Assembly: GCA_964518875.1 (NCBI GenBank)
Contig: CAZFHI010000018.1
Coordinates: 1-43,056 of the forward strand
Length of the DNA: 43,056 bases
Source: DTU024 sp964518875
GTDB lineage: Bacteria > Bacillota > Clostridia > Christensenellales > Aristaeellaceae
Direction of reading: 5' to 3'
Shown: piece after piece, positions 7,888 through 15,743 of the stretch
Numbering within the stretch: the stretch's first letter is position 1
Layout of the letters: each line of letters starts with the position of its first letter
Program-made: the position numbers and the translations under genes
The notes under the pieces: generated by a model
Seen by the model: only the letters and a program-made list of their open reading frames with translations
What the model was told of the DNA's origin: nothing
Database searches by the model: none

Positions 7888-9117
7888 TTATTTAAATGCG
7901 TCCTTAAGGCGATTTGCAGCCTCTAAGGCGTTTTCTTTATCGCCGAACGCGGTTATCCTGAAATAGTTTTCGCCGCTCGGGCCAAAGCCCACTCCCGGCG
8001 TGCCGACTATCTGGCAGGCGTTTAAAAGATAGTCGAAAAATCCCCACGAATTAAAGCCGTCCGGCGTTTTAAGCCATATGTAGGGGGCGTTCTCCCCGCC
8101 GAAGTACTTTATATTGCATTCGTCGAGAGCTTCTTTAATTATAACGGCGTTAGCCATATAGTAGCTTATGTTTTCTCGTATGGCTGTTTTGCCTTCGTCG
8201 TCGTATACTGCAGACGCCGCAACCTGCACGGGATAGCTTACGCCGTTTGATTTGGAGCCCGCGCGCCTTGCCCACATTTTATTTAGCGAATGTTTTTTGC
8301 CGTCAACGTGGTCCAAGGCTGTAACGCTTTTTGGTATAACGGTGTAGGCGCAGCGCACCCCCGTAAAGCCCGCTGTTTTTGAAAAAGAGCAGCACTCTAT
8401 GGCTACGTCCTTCGCGCCCTCTATTTCGTATATGGAGCGCGGTATGCTTTTATCCTTGATAAACGCCTTGTAAGCGGCGTCGAATATTATTATGGAGCCA
8501 TTTTCTTTTGCCCAGTCGACGAAGCGCTTAAGCTGCTCCTTCGTAAGCACCGTACCCGTGGGGTTGTTCGGGCAGCAAAGGTATAAAACGTCAACGCTGT
8601 TGTTTGGTATCGGCGGCACAAAGCCGTTTTCTTCCGTCGTGGGAAGGTACTCGGCCTTTTCAAAGCGCGTGCCGTCAAACGCGCCAAGGCGCCCCGCCAT
8701 GGCGTTTGAATCCACATACACGGGGTAAACGGGATCGGTAAAAGCTATGCGTGAATCTAAAGAAAACAATTCCTGTATGGCGGCGGTGTCTGTTTTAGCG
8801 CCGTCTGAAATAAATATTTCGTCCTCGTCTAAATCTATGCCGCGGTCCAGGTAGTCGTTTTTAAGTATTTTTTTAATTAAAAAAGGGTAGCCCCTGTAAG
8901 GGGGATATCCCCTGAAGCCTTCCCTTGTGGACATGTTAAGAGCGGCGCTGGCGAACTTTTCCGCTATATATTTTGGCAGCGGGAGCGTTACATCGCCTAT
9001 TCCAAGGCGTATAAGCGGTCTGCCGCTGTAGTTTTCAAGGAAAGCGTCCACCCTGTTGTCTATCTCCTGAAAAAGGTAGCTTCCCGGCATGGCGGCGATA
9101 TAGGGATTAATGTACAT
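7888..9117 (-). CDS. dapL: LL-diaminopimelate aminotransferase
   Basis: DapL is a PLP-dependent class I/II aminotransferase that converts tetrahydrodipicolinate directly to LL-diaminopimelate, bypassing the acylated intermediates of the DapD/C/E route. The 409-aa sequence begins with the family-typical INPYIAAMPGSYLFQEI, has LGIGDVTLPLP, the CCPNNPTGTV motif and SFSKTAGFTG with the PLP lysine at residue 247. The start ATG has AAGGAG upstream. It lies 16 nt after dapF, whose enzyme uses its product, so the two are one functional unit for lysine and cell wall synthesis. Confidence 0.95.
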   Translation of the reverse strand: MYINPYIAAMPGSYLFQEIDNRVDAFLENYSGRPLIRLGIGDVTLPLPKYIAEKFASAALNMSTREGFRGYPPYRGYPFLIKKILKNDYLDRGIDLDEDEIFISDGAKTDTAAIQELFSLDSRIAFTDPVYPVYVDSNAMAGRLGAFDGTRFEKAEYLPTTEENGFVPPIPNNSVDVLYLCCPNNPTGTVLTKEQLKRFVDWAKENGSIIIFDAAYKAFIKDKSIPRSIYEIEGAKDVAIECCSFSKTAGFTGVRCAYTVIPKSVTALDHVDGKKHSLNKMWARRAGSKSNGVSYPVQVAASAVYDDEGKTAIRENISYYMANAVIIKEALDECNIKYFGGENAPYIWLKTPDGFNSWGFFDYLLNACQIVGTPGVGFGPSGENYFRITAFGDKENALEAANRLKDAFK

Positions 9118-9133
9118 ATCTTACTCCTTAACG

Positions 9134-9976
9134 TTAATAAATGTTTTCAAGCCATTCCCCGTCAAACACGTAGCTTGCGGGGCCCGCCAGGTACACGTTG
9201 TTGTCGTCCGCGTTCCAGCAAAGCTCCAGGTTGCCCCCGGGAAGCTTGACCTGCGCCGTTCTGTCGCTTAAACCGCTCAGCACAGCGGCTACTATGCTTG
9301 CGGAAGCCCCTGTGCCGCAGGCGAGTGTTTCGCCCGTGCCTCGCTCCCACACGCGCATCTGCATTATGTCCCTGCGTATCACGCGCACGAACTCAACGTT
9401 TGTCCTGTGCGGGAACATGGGATGGTTTTCAAACATAGGCCCTAAGGTTTCAAGGTCCAGTATTTCAGGGTCGTTTACGAATATTACGCAGTGCGGGTTG
9501 CCCATGTTTACGCAGGTAATGCTCCACTCCTGTCCAAGCATCTGCATACGGTGCTGAAGCACCACTTCGCCTGGAAGATCAACGGGTATTTTTTCAGGTT
9601 CCAGTTCAGGCGTGCCCATGTCGACGCGTATGCGTTTAACCCTGCCGCTTTCAACGCTTAAGTCCAGCCACCTCAGACCGGCCTTTGTTTCAAGGCTTAT
9701 GTGCGTTTTGTTTGTCAAACCTCTTTCGTAAACGTATTTTCCTATGCAGCGGGCGGCGTTTCCGCACATCTCTGCTTCGGAACCGTCGGCGTTGAATATG
9801 CGCATGCCAAAGTCCGCCACGCTGCTTTGCTCTATAAGCACAAGCCCGTCTGAGGACACGCCGAAATGCGGCCTGTTCATAACTAAAGCAAGCCGCTCCG
9901 GGCTTGATACTATTTCTTCAAAACAGTTGATAAATATATAATCGTTTCCTATGCCGTGCATTTTAGTAAATCGCAT
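9134..9976 (-). CDS. dapF: diaminopimelate epimerase
   Basis: DapF is a cofactor-independent epimerase turning LL- into meso-diaminopimelate for lysine and peptidoglycan. The 280-aa protein has the two catalytic cysteine motifs: MCGNAARC (Cys71) and ACGTGAS (Cys220). The N-terminal FTKMHGIGNDYI signature and the central MGNPHCVIFV motif are also present. The ATG follows AAGGAG. It lies 35 nt downstream of argS and 16 nt upstream of dapL. Confidence 0.97.
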   Translation of the reverse strand: MRFTKMHGIGNDYIFINCFEEIVSSPERLALVMNRPHFGVSSDGLVLIEQSSVADFGMRIFNADGSEAEMCGNAARCIGKYVYERGLTNKTHISLETKAGLRWLDLSVESGRVKRIRVDMGTPELEPEKIPVDLPGEVVLQHRMQMLGQEWSITCVNMGNPHCVIFVNDPEILDLETLGPMFENHPMFPHRTNVEFVRVIRRDIMQMRVWERGTGETLACGTGASASIVAAVLSGLSDRTAQVKLPGGNLELCWNADDNNVYLAGPASYVFDGEWLENIY

Positions 9977-10011
9977 TTGGTTCTCCTTGCATATTTAATG
10001 CGCCGTTTAAG

Positions 10012-11718
10012 TTACATTTTTTCAGGCGTTTCTATGCCTAAAAGCGCGCAGCCCGTTTTTATCGTCTGCGCCGCGGCGCGGCTCAGGTTAAGCCTTGCCG
10101 CGCTCTGCGCGCTGTCTTCCGTAAGTATGCGCTCCTCATAGTAAAAATGGTTGTAGGACTTCGCTACGTCCGTAACGCAGCGCGTAATAAGGTAGGGCTC
10201 GTTGCGCAAAAGCGCGTCACTTACGGCCTTTGGGAAAGCGTATATGTTTTTTATAACGTCCTTGGCGCTCTCGCTTAAAAGGCAGCTGTAATCCGGGCTT
10301 TCGCTCGCGTTTCCGCCTTTCTTTATAACGCTCCTGCAGCGGGCGTAGGTGTACTGCACGTAGGGACCCGTTTCCCCGTCAAAGTTAAGCGCCCTGTCCC
10401 ACCAGAAATCTATATCCTTTATGCGATTGTTCTGTAGGGTCGCGTAGACTACGGCGCCTATGCCAACCTGCTTTGCCACAAGGTCCTTATCCTTTATGTC
10501 GGGGCTTTTTTCAAGCAGTATGTCGTAGGCTTTTTCGCGGGCTTTGTTGAGCAAATCGTCAAGGTATATAACCTTGCCCTTCCTTGTTGAAAGGGATTCG
10601 CCCTCGTAGCTTACCATGCCGAAAGCGACGTGCTCCATTTCGCTGTCCACCCAGCCGTAGCCCATCTTTTTAAGCACTGCGAAAAGCTGCCTGAAGTGCA
10701 GGTCCTGCTGGTAGGCTACTACATACAGGCATTTGCTGAAATCGTATGTTTTCTTTCTGTAAAGCGCCGCCGCAAGATCGCGCGTAGCGTAAAGCGTGGC
10801 GCCGTCGGACTTAAGTATAAGGCAAGGCGGCATGTTAAGGTCGCTCAGGTCCACAACGAGGGCGCCCTCGCTCTTGGTTAAAAGCTCTTTTTCGCGCAGC
10901 TCGTCTATTACGGGCTCCATCTTGTCGTTGTAAAAGCTTTCGCCGGCGTAGCTGTCAAACTGTATACCGAGAAGGTCGTACACCTTTTGCGCGTCCCTAA
11001 GCGTAAGCTCTTTAAAATTATTAAATATTTTAAGGGCTTCCTCGTCGCCGTCCTCTATTTTTTTAAACCATTTGCGCCCAAGATCAAGCAGATCCTTGTT
11101 CGTTTCAGCTTCCTTGTGGAAGCGCACGTAAAGGTCGCTTAAAGCCTGCACGCCGCCCTGTTCTACCATTTCGGGGCTGCCCCACAGCTTGTAGGCGGCT
11201 ATCATGTTGCCAAACTGCGTTCCCCAGTCGCCAAGATGGTTTATGGATACAACGTTCCAGCCCTGGAACTTATATATGCGGGCGAGCGCCGCGCCTATAA
11301 GCGTTGTGGACAAATGCCCTATGTGGAAACGCTTTGCTATATTTATTGAAGAAAAATCTATGCAGCAGGTTTTGCCCCGGCCAGATTCGGACGAGCCGTA
11401 GCCGTCTCCCGAATTTAAAACGGTTTCTATTACGGAAGAAGCGAAGGCTTCCCTGTCTACAAACAGGTTAAGGTACGCGCCCTTTACCTGTACGGATTCA
11501 AACTTGTCTGAAGAAAAGCTTTCTTTAATGGCTTCCGCTATCTTGGGCGGGGCCATGCGGAGCTCCTTCGCCAGCCTGAAGCAGGGAAAAGCAAAGTCCC
11601 CGAGAGAAGAATCCGGCGGCTGCTCAAGCATCTGCAAAATATTGTCGGGAGCTTTTTTTGAAAAAGCCTTTTCAAACGCTTCAGCAACGCTTTCCGCCGC
11701 TATTTTATGCCAGTACAA
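10012..11718 (-). CDS. argS: arginyl-tRNA synthetase
   Basis: ArgS charges tRNA-Arg with arginine. The protein is a class I synthetase of 568 aa, near the family norm. The HIGH motif appears as FHIGHL after SSINIAKR, and the KMSKS equivalent is LSTRKGK, which is common in bacterial ArgRS. The C-terminal anticodon-binding domain ends in GIETPEKM. The frame is open to a TTG at 11736, but the TTG at 11718 has an AAAGGGGG ribosome site 7 nt upstream, and the predicted transcription start is near 11739, so 11718 is preferred. It is the first gene of argS-dapF-dapL-purA. Confidence 0.95.
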   Translation of the reverse strand: MYWHKIAAESVAEAFEKAFSKKAPDNILQMLEQPPDSSLGDFAFPCFRLAKELRMAPPKIAEAIKESFSSDKFESVQVKGAYLNLFVDREAFASSVIETVLNSGDGYGSSESGRGKTCCIDFSSINIAKRFHIGHLSTTLIGAALARIYKFQGWNVVSINHLGDWGTQFGNMIAAYKLWGSPEMVEQGGVQALSDLYVRFHKEAETNKDLLDLGRKWFKKIEDGDEEALKIFNNFKELTLRDAQKVYDLLGIQFDSYAGESFYNDKMEPVIDELREKELLTKSEGALVVDLSDLNMPPCLILKSDGATLYATRDLAAALYRKKTYDFSKCLYVVAYQQDLHFRQLFAVLKKMGYGWVDSEMEHVAFGMVSYEGESLSTRKGKVIYLDDLLNKAREKAYDILLEKSPDIKDKDLVAKQVGIGAVVYATLQNNRIKDIDFWWDRALNFDGETGPYVQYTYARCRSVIKKGGNASESPDYSCLLSESAKDVIKNIYAFPKAVSDALLRNEPYLITRCVTDVAKSYNHFYYEERILTEDSAQSAARLNLSRAAAQTIKTGCALLGIETPEKM

Positions 11719-11745
11719 TGCAATGCCCCCTTTCAAACAAACACC

Positions 11746-11774
11746 ATAATAGCATAAGGCAAAGCGTTGTTCAA
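11746..11774 (-). promoter_or_regulatory. sigma-A promoter of the argS operon
   Basis: On the minus strand TTGAAC (11774-11769) is followed after 17 bp by TATTAT (11751-11746), with TG at the extended -10 position. Confidence 0.75.
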
Positions 11775-11863
11775 GATTTTATGACCGAATGGAATATATG
11801 GCGAATACGGCCAACGCCCTTAATCGTTTCGCCTGTAAGCGATAGCCAAAAAGCCTTGATCTG

Positions 11864-11872
11864 TGCTATAAT
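11864..11872 (+). promoter_or_regulatory. extended -10 promoter for the MerR-family gene
   Basis: TGC-TATAAT at 11864-11872 is a good extended -10 element with no recognisable -35 box. The leader to the start codon at 11963 would be about 85 nt. Confidence 0.5.
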
Positions 11873-11962
11873 TACAGCATGCCGCGGGGCAAAATGCGAA
11901 AAAAGAGCTTTAAAGCTTTATAAGTGTTTTAACCACGGCTTAAAATAAGATTGGGTTGATCA

Positions 11963-12778
11963 ATGCTTTACACTATCAGTGAAATGGCGAAACTGCTCGG
12001 CGTTACGACGCATATGCTGAGATACTATGAAAAAATAGGCATACTAAAGCCGTACATAGACGATGAAAACGGTTACAGGTATTATTCTGTGCTCGATACA
12101 CGCAGGTTTAACTTCTGCCGCCAGCTTTTTTCTTCCGGCATACCGCTTAAGGACTGCGCTGAAATTATGAATGACATGCCAATCAAAGACATAGATAGCC
12201 TTATTGATTTACGCATCCGCGCAAAAGAAAAAGAAATATACCTGCAAAACGCCGCTCTTGAAAACCTTAAAAGGCTTAAATTAAACATGGACAGGAGCGC
12301 GGAAATGCCGGATAAAGCGTGGGTGGAAAATTTCCCCGAAATGTGGAGGCTCAACTGCTCAAAACTGGAAAACGCCGTTTCAGACAGCGCTGTTAACGCG
12401 GAAAAAGACGAGTGGCTTTCTTGCCTGCCCGCTGTAACATGGAGCAGCAAAATACCGCGCAAGGCCTTGCTTGAAGGCTGCAAAAAGCCCGTTTACTATG
12501 AGTACGGCCTTATGTGCGAAAAAAGACGGGCAAACATTCTTGGCATTAAAAAAACGCGCCATGTTGAAGCAATCCCCGCGGGAGAATACCTTGTCGCCAT
12601 GCAGCGCAAGGAAGAAAAAGAACCCTTCAGCTGGAAGCACTGCGAGACGCTGCTCAGGGAAATGAAAAAGCTTAAGGTAAAGACGTTTGGGGACATGCTG
12701 TGCGAAACGGCGGCTTCCCGCATAGAAAACGGGGAAACGGTCAACTATCACTTTCTAAGGGTAAAAATTTACGCATGA
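11963..12778 (+). CDS. MerR-family transcriptional regulator with GyrI-like effector domain
   Basis: The 271-aa protein has the standard MerR layout. Residues 1-70 form the winged helix-turn-helix (YTISEMAKLLGVTTHMLRYY, then GILKP and ENGYRYYSV). Residues about 75-105 form the dimerisation coiled coil. Residues about 115-271 form a C-terminal domain ending in strands typical of GyrI-like ligand-binding modules (HVEAIPAGEYLVAMQRKEE, YHFLRVKIY). Such regulators bind bulky, often aromatic or cationic compounds and activate by untwisting promoters with 19-20 bp spacers. Exactly that kind of promoter lies in the next intergenic space, before the secreted flavoprotein gene, which is therefore the likely target. 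The ligand cannot be read from sequence. Confidence 0.9.
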   Translation: MLYTISEMAKLLGVTTHMLRYYEKIGILKPYIDDENGYRYYSVLDTRRFNFCRQLFSSGIPLKDCAEIMNDMPIKDIDSLIDLRIRAKEKEIYLQNAALENLKRLKLNMDRSAEMPDKAWVENFPEMWRLNCSKLENAVSDSAVNAEKDEWLSCLPAVTWSSKIPRKALLEGCKKPVYYEYGLMCEKRRANILGIKKTRHVEAIPAGEYLVAMQRKEEKEPFSWKHCETLLREMKKLKVKTFGDMLCETAASRIENGETVNYHFLRVKIYA

Positions 12779-12867
12779 GGGCTTGCGCTATAATTTTATC
12801 AAAAAGTTTTTTGCTTAAGCTTTCATGAATCAGGACAAGCGTTAAAACAAAAGCGCGTTATGAGAGC

Positions 12868-12898
12868 TTGACCTTAGCATAGTGCTAAAGTTTACAAT
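12868..12898 (+). promoter_or_regulatory. MerR-type promoter with operator in a 19-bp spacer
   Basis: The -35 TTGACC (12868-12873) and -10 TACAAT (12893-12898) are separated by 19 bp, two more than optimal. The spacer holds the dyad TTAGCA-TAG-TGCTAA (12874-12888). This is the classical arrangement of MerR-activated promoters, and a MerR gene is directly upstream. Confidence 0.75.
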
Positions 12899-12957
12899 TT
12901 CGGGTATAAGGCGGCTCGTTTTATGAGTTGCGCCGTAAAATAAAGGAGGATACCACA

Positions 12958-14454
12958 TTGAAAAGGCAAGGCAAACTGATTGCTTTTGTGCTTGTCGCTG
13001 CAATGCTGCTTATTAGCGCGACTGCTGCGACAGGCGAAACCGCGTCCGCTTCGGCAGACGGCTTCGGCGGCGCGGTTAACGCGGCAGACACCGAATGGGC
13101 AGCGCGCTTTGACTCCCAGACAGGCGAAACGGAGGTTCTAAAACAGATCGCGTCCCTTGATGAAAGCGCCATCCCGGAAGAATACCTTAACGACTATCAT
13201 ACGCTTCAGCAGCAGGTAAACGATTACCTTGCAGGGGACACGAGCAAACATTTCGATTCCCCGGAGCTTCACACCATACAGACGTACTATTACGGCGTGC
13301 GCAAAGACCTGGACGGCAACGGCATTTACGGCGACTACGACCTTGTTTCCACTATGACCAAAAACGCCATGCCGCTTGTGAACTGGTTTGCGGACCTTGG
13401 CGTAAAGTGGCAGGACGAGGTAACCCAGCCCGCCGGAGCCATGTGGCGCCGCGGCCATAACCCGAGCATGATGCACGGCGAGGAATTCGTCGCTGTGATG
13501 GGCCCGCGCATTACAGAAGAAGGCGGCGAAATACTTTACGAAACGACAGGCAAGGAACTCACCGTGGATGAATCCGGCAGGGTGAACGGCGTAATAGCCA
13601 GGATGAGCGACGGCACAAAAGTAACGCTGCACGCGAACAAGGCCGTTATAATGGCTACGGGCGGATACGCGAACAACCTTAAAATGGTTCAGAAGTACGA
13701 CAACTACTGGCCGGTAATAGAAGACAGCATAGGCACGACGAACGCTTCCGGCATGACGGGCGACGGCATCATAATGGCTCAAAAAGTAGGCGCCGCGACA
13801 ACAGGCATGGAGTTCACCCAGCTTATGGCTCTTTCGGACCCCGAATCCGGCGATCTGTTCACAGGGCTGCTTCCTGCTTCCACAGCGAACTACCTTATGG
13901 TAAACAAGGAAGGCAATCGCTTCGTAGACGAGTGCGCCCCGCGCGACGTTCTGGCGCAGGCGGCTATTGACAACGGCGGCCTGTACTACATGATAGCGGA
14001 CATCAACATCGCTGAAGACGCCCGCTGGCTGAGCGACTGGGAGGTTGAAGTGGAGCGCGGCAACGCCATAATGGCAGACAGCATTGAGGAATTGGCCGAC
14101 AAGCTCGAATTTGACGAAACCGCTAAGGAGAACCTGCTAAAATCTGTTGAAATACACAACACCTGCGTTGAAACAGGCGAAGACCCGTATTTTGGCAAAA
14201 CAATGTTCGACTTTAAGATTGAAAAAGGTCCTTTCTTCGCGACGCCGCGCAAGCCCGCCCTTCATCACACAATGGGCGGTCTCAAGATAGACACCGAAAC
14301 GCATGTTTTAAATGAAAACGGCGAAATCATAGAAGGATTGTTCGCGGCAGGCGAGGTCTGCGGCGGCATACACGCAGGCAACCGCCTTGGCGGAAACGCT
14401 ATTGCGGACTGCTTCGTGTTTGGAAGGATAGCGGGCGAAACGGCTTCAAAGTAA
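12958..14454 (+). CDS. secreted fumarate-reductase-like flavoprotein lacking the N-terminal dinucleotide-binding motif
   Basis: This protein belongs to the FAD_binding_2 / fumarate reductase flavoprotein family. The start is a TTG with AAAGGAGG 8 nt upstream, giving 498 aa. Residues 1-25 are a Sec signal peptide, so the enzyme should act outside the cytoplasm. Retained family motifs are NAADTEW near 41, RRGHNP near 166, the FAD-contacting MATGGYANN near 232, the proton-donor region APRDVL near 327, HHTMGG near 436, FAAGEVCGG near 465 and GNRLGGNA near 474. What is missing is the first beta-alpha-beta unit with GxGxxG and its acidic strand end: the signal peptide runs almost directly into the GGAVNAAD segment. 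No FMN-binding domain is present. It may be a genuine remodelled protein, a decayed one or a misassembly. Its promoter looks MerR-controlled. Confidence 0.85.
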   Translation: MKRQGKLIAFVLVAAMLLISATAATGETASASADGFGGAVNAADTEWAARFDSQTGETEVLKQIASLDESAIPEEYLNDYHTLQQQVNDYLAGDTSKHFDSPELHTIQTYYYGVRKDLDGNGIYGDYDLVSTMTKNAMPLVNWFADLGVKWQDEVTQPAGAMWRRGHNPSMMHGEEFVAVMGPRITEEGGEILYETTGKELTVDESGRVNGVIARMSDGTKVTLHANKAVIMATGGYANNLKMVQKYDNYWPVIEDSIGTTNASGMTGDGIIMAQKVGAATTGMEFTQLMALSDPESGDLFTGLLPASTANYLMVNKEGNRFVDECAPRDVLAQAAIDNGGLYYMIADINIAEDARWLSDWEVEVERGNAIMADSIEELADKLEFDETAKENLLKSVEIHNTCVETGEDPYFGKTMFDFKIEKGPFFATPRKPALHHTMGGLKIDTETHVLNENGEIIEGLFAAGEVCGGIHAGNRLGGNAIADCFVFGRIAGETASK

Positions 14455-14473
14455 TTTGCGCCGTTATGCAAAC

Positions 14474-14495
14474 GAGGCGGCCTTAAGGCCGCCTC
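14474..14495. terminator. hairpin between the flavoprotein gene and trpS
   Basis: GAGGCGGCC pairs perfectly with GGCCGCCTC around TTAA, 20 nt after the flavoprotein stop. No immediate T run follows, so it may be a weak terminator or an RNA stabiliser. No clear promoter for trpS is visible. Confidence 0.5.
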
Positions 14496-14536
14496 AGGCT
14501 TAATAAAAAGCTTTTGACACTCAGGAGGATTGTTTT

Positions 14537-15598
14537 ATGAAGCAAGTTATTTTAACAGGCGACCGACCGACGGGCAGACTGCATGTGGGGCACTACGCAG
14601 GCTCGCTCAGGGAGCGCGTCGCCCTGCAGAACGCGGGAAAATATGACGAGATTTATATTATGATAGCCGACGCCCAGGCGCTTACGGACAACGCGGAGCA
14701 TCCGGAAAAAATAAGGCAGAACATTATACAGGTGGCTCTGGATTACCTTGCCTGCGGCATTGACCCTGACAAATCCTGCATTTTCATACAGTCCATGGTG
14801 CCGGAGCTTACGGAGCTTACGTTTTACTACATGAACTTAGTTACGGTTTCTCGCGTGCAGAGAAACCCTACCGTTAAATCGGAAGTTGCGCAGCGCAACT
14901 TTGAATCGAGCATACCTGTGGGCTTTTTCTGCTACCCCATAAGCCAGACGGCAGATATAACCGCCTTTCACGCAACGGCGGTTCCGGCAGGCGAGGACCA
15001 GAAGCCCATGATAGAGCAGGCAAGGGAAATAGTGCGCAAGTTCAACGAAGTCTATGGAAAGACGCTTACAGAGCCGGACATTGTTCTTCCGCAGAACAAG
15101 GCCTGCATGCGCCTGCCCGGCATAGACGGCAAGGCCAAAATGAGCAAGTCGCTTGGTAACTGCATATACCTTTCCGACTCTTCTGAGGACGTTAAAAAGA
15201 AGATAATGTCCATGTTTACAGACCCAACGCACTTGCGCAGGGAGGACCCCGGCCATACGGAAGGCAACCCTGTTTTCATCTACCTTGACGCGTTCTGCCG
15301 CGACGAGCATTTCGCGGAGTTTCTGCCAGAATACCAGAACCTTGGCGAGCTCAAGGCGCATTATGAGCGCGGCGGCTTAGGCGACGTAAAGGTAAAAAGA
15401 TTTTTAAACGACGTTATGCAGTCGGAATTTGCCCCCATACGGGAACGCCGCGAAGCATGGGAAAAGCGCCTTGAAGACGTTCTTGAAATACTTCGCGCGG
15501 GAAGCGAAAAGGCGGAGAAGGTAGCCGCGCAGACGCTTAACGAGGTCCGCTCCGCTATGAAGATTAACTATTTTGAAAACGATAATCTGATTAAATAA
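14537..15598 (+). CDS. trpS: tryptophanyl-tRNA synthetase
   Basis: TrpS charges tRNA-Trp. It is a class Ic synthetase of 353 aa, slightly longer than the approximately 330 aa of Bacillus TrpS. The N-terminal TGDRPTGRLHVGHYAGSL contains the HIGH motif as HVGH, and AKMSKSLGN is the KMSKS loop. The segment AVPAGEDQKPMIEQAREI is the typical subunit-contact region. The ATG has CAGGAGG upstream. It is separated from pcrA by a strong terminator. Confidence 0.96.
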   Translation: MKQVILTGDRPTGRLHVGHYAGSLRERVALQNAGKYDEIYIMIADAQALTDNAEHPEKIRQNIIQVALDYLACGIDPDKSCIFIQSMVPELTELTFYYMNLVTVSRVQRNPTVKSEVAQRNFESSIPVGFFCYPISQTADITAFHATAVPAGEDQKPMIEQAREIVRKFNEVYGKTLTEPDIVLPQNKACMRLPGIDGKAKMSKSLGNCIYLSDSSEDVKKKIMSMFTDPTHLRREDPGHTEGNPVFIYLDAFCRDEHFAEFLPEYQNLGELKAHYERGGLGDVKVKRFLNDVMQSEFAPIRERREAWEKRLEDVLEILRAGSEKAEKVAAQTLNEVRSAMKINYFENDNLIK

Positions 15599-15616
15599 AA
15601 AGGCTCAAAATATTAC

Positions 15617-15652
15617 CGCCATGCTGCTTTGCTCTTTCAGCATGGCGCTTTT
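15617..15652 (+). terminator. intrinsic terminator of trpS
   Basis: CGCCATGCTG pairs perfectly with CAGCATGGCG around an 11-nt loop and is followed by CTTTT. Confidence 0.82.
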
Positions 15653-15703
15653 AATGCTCCCGCACGGTTAACGCGCGCGGAGCTTTATTTAAACGCTCAA
15701 ATA

Positions 15704-15712
15704 TGCTATAAT
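15704..15712 (+). promoter_or_regulatory. extended -10 promoter of pcrA-ligA
   Basis: TGC-TATAAT lies at 15704-15712 with only a poor -35 (TTTATT). Transcription would start near 15719, upstream of the chosen pcrA start at 15744. Confidence 0.55.
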
Positions 15713-15743
15713 ATCAGTGATAACATACAAAAGGAAGGCTTCA

